Shown here one piece after another: positions 1 to 6,035 of a stretch of DNA of 6,938 nucleotides. Source of the stretch: Patescibacteria group bacterium (GTDB lineage Bacteria > Patescibacteriota > Doudnabacteria > UBA920). The translations under genes were made by a program, and so were the position numbers. The stretch covers positions 1-6,938 of the forward strand of contig JAMDEL010000082.1 in the NCBI GenBank assembly GCA_023487095.1. The letters run 5' to 3'. Positions within the stretch are counted from its first letter, which is position 1. Each line of letters starts with the position of its first letter. The notes beneath the pieces were generated by a model. That model was not told where the DNA came from. It did no database searches and worked only from the letters and a program-made list of their open reading frames with translations.

Positions 1-1183
1 TTAGTTTGCCGATAACAAAACTGTTTTTAAAGAAATTTTGCACGTCATCCGTGGTTTTGCCCGGGCAGGGGACAAGCACCCAAGCGCCGCTTTCCTCCAA
101 GATTTTTGGGCAGACTAGGCCGGTGGTCTCATCCAGGGACGAGCTGAGGAATTTTTTAATATTCTTTTCTTTGGTCAAATTATAGAGCCGGAAAATTTCC
201 GCAGGGTTGATATTGGTGTGGAAATGGTCGGCAAAAGTATTCAGCAGGCTGTTAATTTTGCCTGAATCCGTTACCAGGTTAAGTTCAAAGGCTTTGTTCT
301 TGAAGGCGTTAATGACCTTTTCCTGCCTAAGGCTTCTGGCAAAATCCGAGCCTTCGCCGTTGTTGCCGTGCCGCGAGCGGGCAAACTGCAGGGCTTTTTC
401 TCCGGTTAAGTGCAAGGGGCCTTGCTGGAAAGTCACGGGTGGCAGATAGCCAATGCCCGAATCCGGGAACTGGTAATCGGTGAAAGTCCTGTCTACGTTT
501 ACATCTACGCCGCCCAAGAGGTCAACGACCTTTTCAAAACCTTTAAAATCTATAACCGCAAAATATGGGAGCTTTAAGCCCGTAACTTTTTCTGTGGTTT
601 CAGTCGCCCATCTGCCGGCTTCGCTGTAGTCTTTGTGGAGGTTGTAGCCTTCGGCAAAAGCCGCGTTGATTTTCCGGTAGCCTAAGTTTCCAGGCAGTTC
701 CACCAAATAGTCGCGCGGCAGGGAAGTTAGGGTGGCCTGGCCGAGGTCGGGGCGGATTTGGGCGACTATCATGGTGTCTGTCAGGTAAGGGCCGTCGTGC
801 CCTTCGCCGCCGATGCCCAAAAGCAGGATATTGACCTGCCCCAAGTTTTCGCCTATCAGAGTTTCTCCGCCGAACGCGCCGCGGATGGCAAATTGGATTT
901 TCTGGAAGAAAGAATATTTTTGGCCGACAAAGATTTTGTCGGAAAGATTCATGGCTTTGGTGGCGGCCAGCCCGCCCAAAACCAAAACCGCCAGCACAAT
1001 AAGCCCGACAATGAATTTTAGGAGCCGGTGTTTTTTTCGGGGCTTGCTAAAACCGGTTACAGTGGGTTTTAAAAGGCTGACTTCTTGCCTGCGGACCTGG
1101 GTCGGGGGCTCAGGCAGGCCGACCCGGCTGTCAATTTGGGGAGCCGGGCCGGTTTTTGGCACGAGAGAATCAAAATTTTTCAT
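1..1183 (-). CDS. LytR-CpsA-Psr (LCP) family cell-envelope protein, 3' end outside window
   Basis: LCP proteins are membrane-anchored, extracytoplasmic phosphotransferases that move lipid-linked glycopolymers onto peptidoglycan or other envelope acceptors. At least 394 codons are visible and the frame is still open at base 1. Residues 1-53 are a Pro-rich, basic cytoplasmic tail (RKKHR at 49-53), followed by one membrane helix at about 54-74. The LCP core starts near 117 (VNILLLGIGG). It shows the family signatures LTDTMIV (134-140), SLPRD (154-158, conserved Arg), KINAAFAEG (171-179), YFAVIDFKGFEKVVDLLGG (207-225) and LTGEKALQFARSRHG (259-273), then GSDFARSLRQ. These match the Asp and Arg residues that bind the polyprenyl pyrophosphate and metal in characterised LCP proteins. 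The ATG at 1183 was chosen because a good promoter ends about 15 bases upstream, giving a near-leaderless message without a Shine-Dalgarno site. A C-terminal LytR_C domain could lie outside the window. The acceptor and glycan are not known. Confidence 0.93.
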   Translation of the reverse strand, partial: MKNFDSLVPKTGPAPQIDSRVGLPEPPTQVRRQEVSLLKPTVTGFSKPRKKHRLLKFIVGLIVLAVLVLGGLAATKAMNLSDKIFVGQKYSFFQKIQFAIRGAFGGETLIGENLGQVNILLLGIGGEGHDGPYLTDTMIVAQIRPDLGQATLTSLPRDYLVELPGNLGYRKINAAFAEGYNLHKDYSEAGRWATETTEKVTGLKLPYFAVIDFKGFEKVVDLLGGVDVNVDRTFTDYQFPDSGIGYLPPVTFQQGPLHLTGEKALQFARSRHGNNGEGSDFARSLRQEKVINAFKNKAFELNLVTDSGKINSLLNTFADHFHTNINPAEIFRLYNLTKEKNIKKFLSSSLDETTGLVCPKILEESGAWVLVPCPGKTTDDVQNFFKNSFVIGKL

Positions 1184-1197
1184 AAGTATGCCCAGGT

Positions 1198-1226
1198 ATT
1201 ATAACGGAATCCTGGGCTAAAGTTAA
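1198..1226 (-). promoter_or_regulatory. Promoter of the LCP gene, -10 box bracketed by a dyad
   Basis: On the minus strand, TTAACT (1226-1221) and a perfect TATAAT (1203-1198) are separated by 17 bases. The predicted start of transcription, near 1191, leaves only about 8 bases before the ATG at 1183, so the message is probably leaderless or nearly so. A perfect 7-bp inverted repeat, GCCCAGG (1190-1196) and CCTGGGC (1211-1217), brackets the -10 box with a 14-base gap. It is a candidate operator. Confidence 0.75.
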
Positions 1227-1242
1227 GCCGTCTCCTGTTCTC

Positions 1243-1271
1243 TTGCACTCTGTGCCCAAATAGGGTATATT
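1243..1271 (+). promoter_or_regulatory. Candidate promoter for the tRNA-Val transcript
   Basis: TTGCAC (1243-1248) and TATATT (1266-1271) are separated by 17 bases. The -35 box matches the consensus only in TTG. A small dyad, GGGTA (1263-1267) and TACCC (1273-1277), overlaps the -10 box. Transcription from here would start near 1278 and give a leader of about 95 nt before the tRNA. It is divergent from the LCP promoter, with only 16 bases between the two -35 boxes. Confidence 0.4.
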
Positions 1272-1360
1272 TTACCCAGCACAGGGGAGAAATTTGTAGT
1301 TTTATGGCTAATTACGGCAGGATATTTTTCTGCTTTGAGTTTATGGTTTAGGCTTGCCCT

Positions 1361-1458
1361 GCTGCAAATGTCAGGACAATTAGCTCAGTTGGTTAGAGCG
1401 CGCCGTTCACATCGGCGAGGTCACTGGTTCGAGTCCAGTATTGTCCACCATTTGCAGC
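1361..1458 (+). repeat. Perfect 10-bp inverted repeat flanking tRNA-Val
   Basis: GCTGCAAATG (1361-1370) is exactly complementary to CATTTGCAGC (1449-1458). In the precursor RNA it could stack on the acceptor stem as an extended helix, with the last two CCA bases inside the 3' arm. After one mismatch (1360/1459), three more G-C pairs are possible (1357-1359 with 1460-1462). Pairing of the leader with the trailer and CCA could affect RNase P and 3'-end processing. Confidence 0.6.
1374..1450 (+). tRNA. tRNA-Val, anticodon CAC, CCA encoded
   Basis: The full cloverleaf is visible. The acceptor stem is GGACAAT (1374-1380) with ATTGTCC (1440-1446), followed by discriminator A1447 and a genomic CCA at 1448-1450. 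The D arm is GCTC...GAGC. The anticodon stem is CGCCG (1401-1405) with CGGCG (1413-1417). The anticodon loop TTCACAT places CAC at 1408-1410, which reads the valine codon GUG. The T arm is ACTGG, TTCGAGT, CCAGT. All stems are perfectly paired. The gene sits alone between the LCP gene and the lepB promoter. Confidence 0.97.
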
Positions 1459-1495
1459 CGGGGAACAAAGCGCACCCAGCCCGGATTAGGCATCC

Positions 1496-1523
1496 TTGAC
1501 GCACCGCGGGAAACCAGTAAAAT
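1496..1523 (+). promoter_or_regulatory. Promoter of the lepB operon
   Basis: TTGACG (1496-1501) and TAAAAT (1518-1523) are separated by 16 bases. Transcription should start near 1530, which leaves a leader of about 20 nt before the ATG at 1550. The TTG that could open a longer lepB frame at 1496 is itself the -35 box, which favours the downstream ATG. Confidence 0.75.
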
Positions 1524-1549
1524 ACTTTTACCGAGATTTACTTTCATTT

Positions 1550-2152
1550 ATGTCTTTAGAAACAAACACCGAGCAAAACCAGGGCCAGAATCCATTTGTC
1601 TCATTCGGACTTTTTCTCTGGGACCTGGTTAAAATTTTTATTCTGGCAATGGTAATTATCCTGCCCGTGAGGATGTTTGTAGCCGAGCCTTTCATGGTTT
1701 CCGGGTCTTCCATGGTGCCCAATTACCACGACCGTGACTATCTGATAATCGACCGCCTTTCTTACAGGTTCAATGAGCCGAAGAGAGGGGATGTAATAGT
1801 GCTCAAATTCCCAAAAGATACGAGCCAGTATTTTATTAAAAGGGTAGTGGGCCTGCCTGGAGAAACCATTACTTGCGACAAGGGCAAGGTGTTGGTGGAA
1901 AAAACCGGCCAAGATAGAAACATCGTGCTTGAGGAAGCCTACATACCCGCAAAGGCGCTGACGCAGAACTGCCGGCCCAAACAGACTTTGGGCAGTAACG
2001 AATATTTTGTCTTAGGCGATAACCGCATGGCCAGCAGCGATTCCCGGGTCTGGGGCATTTTGCCTAAAGACGACATTGTCGGCAAGGTCTGGCTCAGGGT
2101 CTTCCCTTTTGCCGATTTTGGTTTTATGAACACTCCGAGTTACGCTCAGTAG
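1550..2152 (+). CDS. lepB: Signal peptidase I (S26 family)
   Basis: This 200-residue enzyme removes signal peptides from proteins exported through Sec or Tat, acting on the outer face of the cytoplasmic membrane with a Ser/Lys dyad. A single N-terminal membrane helix covers about residues 19-45. It is followed by the catalytic-serine box VSGSSMVPN (50-58, nucleophile S54), RGDVIVLKFP (79-88), the general-base box IKRVVGLPGET (96-106, K97) and the box GDNRMASSDSR (156-166). All the family's active-site elements are present and the length is typical of compact, single-helix LepB proteins. The ATG at 1550 was chosen over an in-frame TTG at 1496 because the latter lies in the promoter. No clear Shine-Dalgarno site precedes the ATG. 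It is the first gene of a probable operon with the HisRS-like gene (36-base gap) and the HIT gene. The repeat-bearing secreted protein at the right end is a plausible substrate. Confidence 0.96.
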   Translation: MSLETNTEQNQGQNPFVSFGLFLWDLVKIFILAMVIILPVRMFVAEPFMVSGSSMVPNYHDRDYLIIDRLSYRFNEPKRGDVIVLKFPKDTSQYFIKRVVGLPGETITCDKGKVLVEKTGQDRNIVLEEAYIPAKALTQNCRPKQTLGSNEYFVLGDNRMASSDSRVWGILPKDDIVGKVWLRVFPFADFGFMNTPSYAQ

Positions 2153-2188
2153 TTTAGAGATAATTTTAAAATTTACCATTCTGCTTTT

Positions 2189-3484
2189 ATGGGGCGCCCA
2201 AAAAAAAATCCGACTATTTCCGCCGGTTATGTAACCAAGAAAATCCAGAATTTGCCGGGCATGACAGAAATTTTGACTTCAGCAGATGCTCTTTGGGATA
2301 TTTTATTAAAACGCCTTTCCCGGACCGCGCGGGCTTACGGATTTAATCGGATTGAGCCGCCGCTGCTTGAAGAGGCCAGGCTGTTTGAAACTGCAGGCGC
2401 ATTCAATGCGGCAAGCACAGTCGGGGTTTCCGATGATGTTTTTGGCCGTCCGGCCGTGGTGAGGCCGACTTTGCTGCCCTCTGTGCTCAGGGCTTACGCT
2501 CAGCAGAAAATTTACGAAACCGCGCCTTTAAGCAAATGGTGGTACAGTGGGTTTACGGCCAAAAAGCAGGAAAAAAACCAGCCCGTTTCAGATTTTAATT
2601 TTGGCTTTGAGGTGTTCGGCACCTTTACCCATTTGGCCGAGGCTCAGTTGGTTTCCGCCGTGTGGGAGCTGCTGCAGTCTTTGGGGCTTAAGGATTTATC
2701 TTTGGAAATTAACAGTATCGGCGAAGACGCCTGCCAGCGGGTATATGAAGAGGCCCTGGCTGGGTATTTAAGCGGTAAAAAATACGAGCTTTGCGACAGC
2801 TGCAGCGAGCATTTGAAGGGCCGGGTCCTGAACGTTTTCCGCTGCAACAATTTGGATTGCCAGGCGATTGTGGCCGAGGCGCCGACCATTTTGGATTATT
2901 TAGACCCGAAAAGCCACAAGCATTTTACCAACATCCTGGAAGCTTTGGACGAGATGGGTATTCCTTATCAGCTGAACCATTTGTACAGCGGGCCCAATGG
3001 GCACAGCCGGACCAATTTTGTCATTAAGTACAAAACCAAAACCGGCGTCCAGGTTTTGGGCGAAGGCGGCTACCACGACGGCATGATTCAGAGCATTTGC
3101 GGAAAAAACTTTTGCGCTTTCGGTTTTTACGGCAGCCTGACCGGCGTCTACGAGCTGCTAGCCGCCAGCCGGGTTACAGTCACCCGCGAACAGACGAACG
3201 AGGTCTTTTTGGTGCCTTTAGGCGAGCTGGCTTCCAAAAAAGCTTTGCGGCTTTTCCGCGACTTAATTTCCAGCAAGATTTCGGTGTACGACCACTTCGG
3301 CGACGCCGGAGTGAAAAACCAGCTTAAGGCCGCGCAGGTTTTTAAAGCCCCGATCGCGCTGATTATGGGACAGAAGGAAGCCATGGATGAAATGGTCATC
3401 TTGCGCGACGTTAAATCCGGCATGCAGGAAGTCATTTCTTATGATAAAATAGTGGAAGAGGTAAAAAAACGGCTTGGCAAGTAA
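2189..3484 (+). CDS. Histidyl-tRNA synthetase-like class II protein (HisS/HisZ family) lacking key catalytic residues
   Basis: The fold of HisRS is recognisable along 431 residues. LPGMTEIL (22-29) is the usual HisRS opening, YGFNRIEPPLLE (50-61) is motif 1, and FGFEVFG (138-144) follows the motif 2 position. LEINSIG (172-178) and APTILDYL (231-238) are typical of the family, LGEGGYHDG (290-298) corresponds to GGRYDGL, and an HGTP anticodon-binding domain covers about 336-428. A Cys quartet (C202, C205, C219, C224) could bind zinc, as in some bacterial HisRSs. Key residues are changed. There is no Arg at all between 101 and 184, so the motif 2 Arg is absent. RPEGT reads RPTLL (92-96). The catalytic RGLDYYNRT element reads SGPNGHSRT (267-275), and motif 3 lacks its GLER-type Arg (315-324). 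It is therefore likely a non-charging paralog rather than the cell's working HisRS. HisZ, the HisG regulator, is an alternative, but HisZ normally lacks the anticodon-binding domain. The ATG at 2189 has no Shine-Dalgarno site. Family confidence is high; function is unknown. Confidence 0.88.
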   Translation: MGRPKKNPTISAGYVTKKIQNLPGMTEILTSADALWDILLKRLSRTARAYGFNRIEPPLLEEARLFETAGAFNAASTVGVSDDVFGRPAVVRPTLLPSVLRAYAQQKIYETAPLSKWWYSGFTAKKQEKNQPVSDFNFGFEVFGTFTHLAEAQLVSAVWELLQSLGLKDLSLEINSIGEDACQRVYEEALAGYLSGKKYELCDSCSEHLKGRVLNVFRCNNLDCQAIVAEAPTILDYLDPKSHKHFTNILEALDEMGIPYQLNHLYSGPNGHSRTNFVIKYKTKTGVQVLGEGGYHDGMIQSICGKNFCAFGFYGSLTGVYELLAASRVTVTREQTNEVFLVPLGELASKKALRLFRDLISSKISVYDHFGDAGVKNQLKAAQVFKAPIALIMGQKEAMDEMVILRDVKSGMQEVISYDKIVEEVKKRLGK

Positions 3485-3502
3485 TTAATTTCAAGGATTT
3501 TT

Positions 3503-3838
3503 ATGGACGATTGCGTATTTTGCAGCATAGTTAACAAGACTTTGGACAAAGAACTGCTTTATGAAGACGACAAAGTGGTGGTGTTTAAGGATATTCTGCC
3601 CAAAGCGCCCGTCCACCTTTTAATTGTCAGCAAGGAACACATTCTTTCCATAAACCACATTCAGGATTCCCAGGAAGACCTGGCCGGCCACATGATTAAC
3701 ATTGCCAGGAAGATGGCTTTAAAATACGGCGTGTATGAGACTGGCTACCGGTTGATGTTTAATGTGGGCAAGGATGGCGGCCAGGTTATACCCCACCTGC
3801 ATTTACATCTGCTAGGCGGAAAGTTTTTGGAAGGTTGA
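3503..3838 (+). CDS. HIT-family (HINT-like) nucleotide hydrolase
   Basis: This 111-residue protein has the histidine triad HLHLHLL at 98-104 (H98, H100, H102), with H100 the expected nucleophile. The family's other signatures are the N-terminal CVFC pair (4-7, a partial zinc site), PKAPVHLLIVSKEH (33-46), N87, and GGQVIP before the triad. HINT-type enzymes hydrolyse AMP from adenosine phosphoramidates and from aminoacyl-adenylates made by tRNA synthetases. Length and domain limits are normal and the protein is cytosolic. The start is supported by AAGGA (3493-3497) five bases upstream of the ATG. It lies 18 bases behind the HisRS-like gene and is the last gene before the terminator at 3854. 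The gene ends in TGA, so TGA is a stop in this organism. The physiological substrate cannot be read from the sequence. Confidence 0.95.
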   Translation: MDDCVFCSIVNKTLDKELLYEDDKVVVFKDILPKAPVHLLIVSKEHILSINHIQDSQEDLAGHMINIARKMALKYGVYETGYRLMFNVGKDGGQVIPHLHLHLLGGKFLEG

Positions 3839-3853
3839 AGTAAGAAGCACAAT

Positions 3854-3887
3854 AATTGCCCGGCTCGGAGCCGGGCAATTTTAATTT
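3854..3887 (+). terminator. Intrinsic terminator of the lepB operon
   Basis: A perfect 12-bp stem is formed by AATTGCCCGGCT (3854-3865) and AGCCGGGCAATT (3869-3880) with a CGG loop, followed by TTAATTT. The GC-rich core starts 15 bases after the HIT stop codon. The reverse strand has no T-run, so termination is expected for plus-strand transcripts only. Confidence 0.9.
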
Positions 3888-3918
3888 CGGGATTTTGGCC
3901 GGGCTTTCAAGCCTAGGT

Positions 3919-3947
3919 TTGACCAAACCCGACAAATTCTGTATAGT
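3919..3947 (+). promoter_or_regulatory. Promoter of the rpsU-yqeY-ftsA operon
   Basis: TTGACC (3919-3924) and TATAGT (3942-3947) are separated by 17 bases. Transcription should start near 3954. The -35 box lies inside a near-palindrome, GGTTTG-AC-CAAACC (3916-3929), which could be an operator. A short dyad, GGTTA (3950-3954) and TAACC (3960-3964), sits at the start of the message. Confidence 0.85.
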
Positions 3948-3987
3948 ATGGTTATCTGTTAACCTGAAAGGAGAGTGAGTTTTTAAC

Positions 3988-4221
3988 ATGGTAGAAGTCA
4001 AGCGCAAAGACAACGAATCCTTCGACAGCCTTTTGAGGCGCTTTAACCGCAAGATCCAACAGAGCGGCGTGCTTATCCGCGCCCGCAAAATCCGTTTTTT
4101 TGAATCTCCCAAATCCCGCAATTTGCAGAAAGTCGCCGCCAGGCGCCGTTCCCAAATCCGCACCGAAAAGGAAGAGCAGAAAAAGCTGATGCGCCCCATC
4201 AAAAAGTTCGGCCGCAGGTAA
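3988..4221 (+). CDS. rpsU: Small ribosomal subunit protein bS21
   Basis: This 77-residue, strongly basic protein binds the 30S platform near the anti-Shine-Dalgarno end of 16S rRNA and helps initiation. It starts MVEVKRKDNESFDSLLRRF, the usual bS21 opening, with the conserved arginine-rich helix RRFNRKIQQSGVL (17-29) and a helical basic tail ending KKFGRR. It is slightly longer than the 60-70 residues common in other phyla. The ribosome site GAAAGGAG (3966-3973) is strong but ends 14 bases before the ATG, a long spacing. An in-frame TGA at 3976 excludes any upstream start, so the ATG at 3988 is secure. It is the first gene of a probable operon with yqeY, a pairing seen in many bacteria. Confidence 0.95.
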   Translation: MVEVKRKDNESFDSLLRRFNRKIQQSGVLIRARKIRFFESPKSRNLQKVAARRRSQIRTEKEEQKKLMRPIKKFGRR

Positions 4222-4236
4222 TTATGACTCATGACA

Positions 4237-4285
4237 GATAGCTGGTGGTTTTTGCCACAAGCTATCCAATTATCAGCCATAATTG
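4237..4285 (+). promoter_or_regulatory. Two hairpins between rpsU and yqeY
   Basis: GATAGCT (4237-4243) pairs with AGCTATC (4260-4266). After one G-A mismatch the helix continues with GTGG (4245-4248) against CCAC (4255-4258), and TTTTTG forms the loop. A second stem, CAATTA (4267-4272) and TAATTG (4280-4285), ends eight bases before the yqeY ATG. Neither has a 3' T-run, so neither looks like a standard terminator. RNA processing, or control of yqeY and ftsA relative to rpsU, is possible. Confidence 0.45.
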
Positions 4286-4293
4286 AAATAAAA

Positions 4294-4734
4294 ATGCTAA
4301 GCCTTTCACAAATTGAAACTGAATTGGTGACTGCCATTAAAGCCAAGGACCAGATGGCGGTAGAGACCCTAAGGGGTCTTAAAACCCGGATCCAGAACGA
4401 GCAGATTGCCAAAATGAAAGAGTTGGCGGAAAATGATATTTTGTCTCTGGTGAAGTCAGAGGTGAAGCGGCGCAAGGAAGCAGCGGAGAGCTATACCACA
4501 GGGGGCCGCCAGGAATTGGCCCAAAAGGAGCTGGCCGAGGCAAGGATTTTGGAAAAATACCTTCCGCCCCAGCTTAATGAAGACCAGGTTGCCGAGATGG
4601 CTGAAAAACTGGTTACTGAAAATGGCTTTAAGGCTGCCGATTTCGGCAAAGCCATGGGCCTTTTAAAAGCCCAGGCCGGGCAGAGTGCTGATGGCGCGGT
4701 TTTGGCCAAAGTTTTAAAAGAGAAATTAAAGTAA
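4294..4734 (+). CDS. yqeY: GatB/YqeY domain protein
   Basis: This 146-residue, helical protein is related to the C-terminal tRNA-binding tail of GatB, the amidotransferase subunit that converts Glu-tRNA(Gln) to Gln-tRNA. The free-standing YqeY form is widespread and its exact role is unknown. Family signatures are the N-terminal helix ending LRGLKTRIQNEQIAK (26-40), the segment SEVKRRKEAAESY with GGRQEL after it, LEKYLPPQL, and the C-terminal FGKAMGLLKAQAGQSADG box. Length is normal for YqeY. The ATG at 4294 was chosen because alignment to the family starts there; an in-frame ATG at 4231 would add 21 non-homologous residues that overlap the intergenic hairpin. No Shine-Dalgarno site is visible. 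It lies 72 bases after rpsU and 42 bases before ftsA, probably in one operon. Confidence 0.93.
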   Translation: MLSLSQIETELVTAIKAKDQMAVETLRGLKTRIQNEQIAKMKELAENDILSLVKSEVKRRKEAAESYTTGGRQELAQKELAEARILEKYLPPQLNEDQVAEMAEKLVTENGFKAADFGKAMGLLKAQAGQSADGAVLAKVLKEKLK

Positions 4735-4776
4735 GCTTACAGCTTTTCGCTAAGTTCGGAAGCAGTACTTCGCAAC

Positions 4777-6024
4777 ATGCCAAAAGAACATTACATTGTC
4801 GGTTTGGATGTCGGTACCCACGCGGTACGGGCGGTCCAGGCCAAATATAACCAGGAAAAAAACGAATTCAATATCATCGGGGCTTCTGAAGTTGAGTCGC
4901 ACGGGGTGCGGCGCGGCGTTATCGTGGATATAGAAGAAACTGTTTCCTGTATTTCCAAAAGCCTGGAACGGCTGGAGCGCATGACCGGCGTGCCGGTGGC
5001 TTCGGCCAATGTTTCGGTTTCGGGCAGCCATGTTTCAGCGCTCCAGTCGCACGGGGTGATTGCCGTGTCCCGCGCGGACGGAGAGATTTCCGAAGCCGAC
5101 ATCGTCCGTTGTATAGATGCCAGCCAGGCTATTTCCATCCCGCAAAACCGCGAAGTCGTCCACGTTTTCCCGAAGACTTTTTCCCTGGACGGCCAGACCG
5201 GCATCAGGGACCCGCTGGGCATGAGCGGCATCCGCCTGGAGGTGGACAGTATAATTGTTCAGGCTGGCTTGCCTTTTGTAAAAAATCTGACCAAAGCGGT
5301 CATGCAGGCGGGCCTTGAAGTGGAAGACTTGGTGCTCGCGCCTTTGGGTGCCAGCGAGGCCGTACTTAACAAAAGGCAGAAAGATTTGGGTGTTTGCCTG
5401 GTGGATTTGGGCGCAGGCACGACCAGCCTGGCTGTGTTTGAAGAAAGTGATTTGGTTCACACCGTGGTTTTGCCAGTGGGTAGCCAGCATATTACCAATG
5501 ATATCGCCATTGGCCTAAGGTGCAGCATTGATACCGCCGAACGGGTAAAGTTGGAGTACGGCCATTCCGAACCTAAAATGGTTTCTAGGGACGAAGAAAT
5601 AGACCTTTCCAAAATTGACCCTTCCGAAGAACAGAGCACCACGCGGAGTTATGTAGTAGAGATTATTGAAGCCCGCTTAGAGGAAATTTTTAACATGGTT
5701 AACGCGGAACTTAAAAAGATTTCCCGCGACGGCAAGCTGCCGGCCGGCGTCGTGCTGACCGGCGGGGGAGCCAATTTGCCCGGTGTGGCGGACTTTGCCA
5801 AAAAGCACTTGCGCTTGCCCGTGACTATTGGCAAGCTCCAGAACATTACCACGATTATTGACCGGGTCCAGGACCCAAGTTTTGCCACAGTTTCAGGCTT
5901 GGCGCTTTGGGGTGAAGAATTCGGCGGCAGCTCGGATGCCTCGCTGTCCTCAACTATCAATAAGTTCTTAAAACACCCTAAAACCGAAAAGGTGAAAAAT
6001 TGGTTTAAATCGTTTCTGCCATAG
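4777..6024 (+). CDS. ftsA: Cell division protein FtsA
   Basis: FtsA is an actin-fold ATPase that polymerises under the membrane, tethers FtsZ and recruits later division proteins. The 415-residue protein shows phosphate-1 motif VGLDVGTHAVRAV (8-20), the FtsA-specific 1C (SHS2) domain at about 78-165, phosphate-2 motif VDLGAGTT (209-216) and the adenosine motif VVLTGGGANLPG (325-336). The C terminus KVKNWFKSFLP (405-415) is the expected amphipathic membrane-targeting helix, after a Ser-rich linker at about 390-395. Length and domain order are normal. The ATG at 4777 fits the usual start; GGAAG (4758-4762) is the only ribosome-site candidate and is 14 bases away. It is last in the rpsU operon. 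ftsZ does not follow, unlike in many bacteria. A 12-bp in-frame duplication covers the stop codon. Confidence 0.97.
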   Translation: MPKEHYIVGLDVGTHAVRAVQAKYNQEKNEFNIIGASEVESHGVRRGVIVDIEETVSCISKSLERLERMTGVPVASANVSVSGSHVSALQSHGVIAVSRADGEISEADIVRCIDASQAISIPQNREVVHVFPKTFSLDGQTGIRDPLGMSGIRLEVDSIIVQAGLPFVKNLTKAVMQAGLEVEDLVLAPLGASEAVLNKRQKDLGVCLVDLGAGTTSLAVFEESDLVHTVVLPVGSQHITNDIAIGLRCSIDTAERVKLEYGHSEPKMVSRDEEIDLSKIDPSEEQSTTRSYVVEIIEARLEEIFNMVNAELKKISRDGKLPAGVVLTGGGANLPGVADFAKKHLRLPVTIGKLQNITTIIDRVQDPSFATVSGLALWGEEFGGSSDASLSSTINKFLKHPKTEKVKNWFKSFLP

Positions 6025-6035
6025 TTTCTGCCATA
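6012..6035 (+). repeat. 12-bp tandem duplication over the ftsA stop codon
   Basis: GTTTCTGCCATA occurs twice in a row (6012-6023 and 6024-6035). The ftsA stop TAG (6022-6024) spans the junction. The second copy stays in frame as Phe-Leu-Pro and ends in TAA then TAG, so the last residues of the membrane-targeting helix are encoded again just past the stop. Confidence 0.85.

Noticed and set aside
207..1220. Plus-strand open frames (207-449, 758-1021, 813-1220) opposite the LCP gene
   Set aside because: The minus-strand frame reads a continuous LCP protein with all family motifs. The plus-strand frames resemble nothing and are antisense shadows.
1496..1549. TTG at 1496 as the lepB start, adding 18 residues
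   Set aside because: The TTG is the -35 box of the promoter, so transcription starts downstream of it. The added residues are not typical of LepB.
1441..1632. Plus-strand open frame overlapping the tRNA 3' end and the start of lepB
   Set aside because: It begins inside the tRNA acceptor stem, covers the lepB promoter and is in a different frame from lepB.
3503..3887. Alternative genetic code with TGA read as Gly or Trp
   Set aside because: The HIT protein ends in TGA at normal family length, and a strong terminator follows at once.
4231..4293. Upstream in-frame ATG giving a longer YqeY
   Set aside because: The extra 21 residues overlap the intergenic hairpins and have no counterpart in the family. 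The family start aligns with 4294.
3786..4475. 229-codon minus-strand frame
   Set aside because: It runs antisense to the end of the HIT gene, a strong terminator, the rpsU promoter, all of rpsU and part of yqeY, and its Ser/Leu-rich product resembles no family.
5035..5490. 151-codon and other minus-strand frames within ftsA
   Set aside because: The ftsA frame is continuous and carries every FtsA motif; these are antisense shadows.
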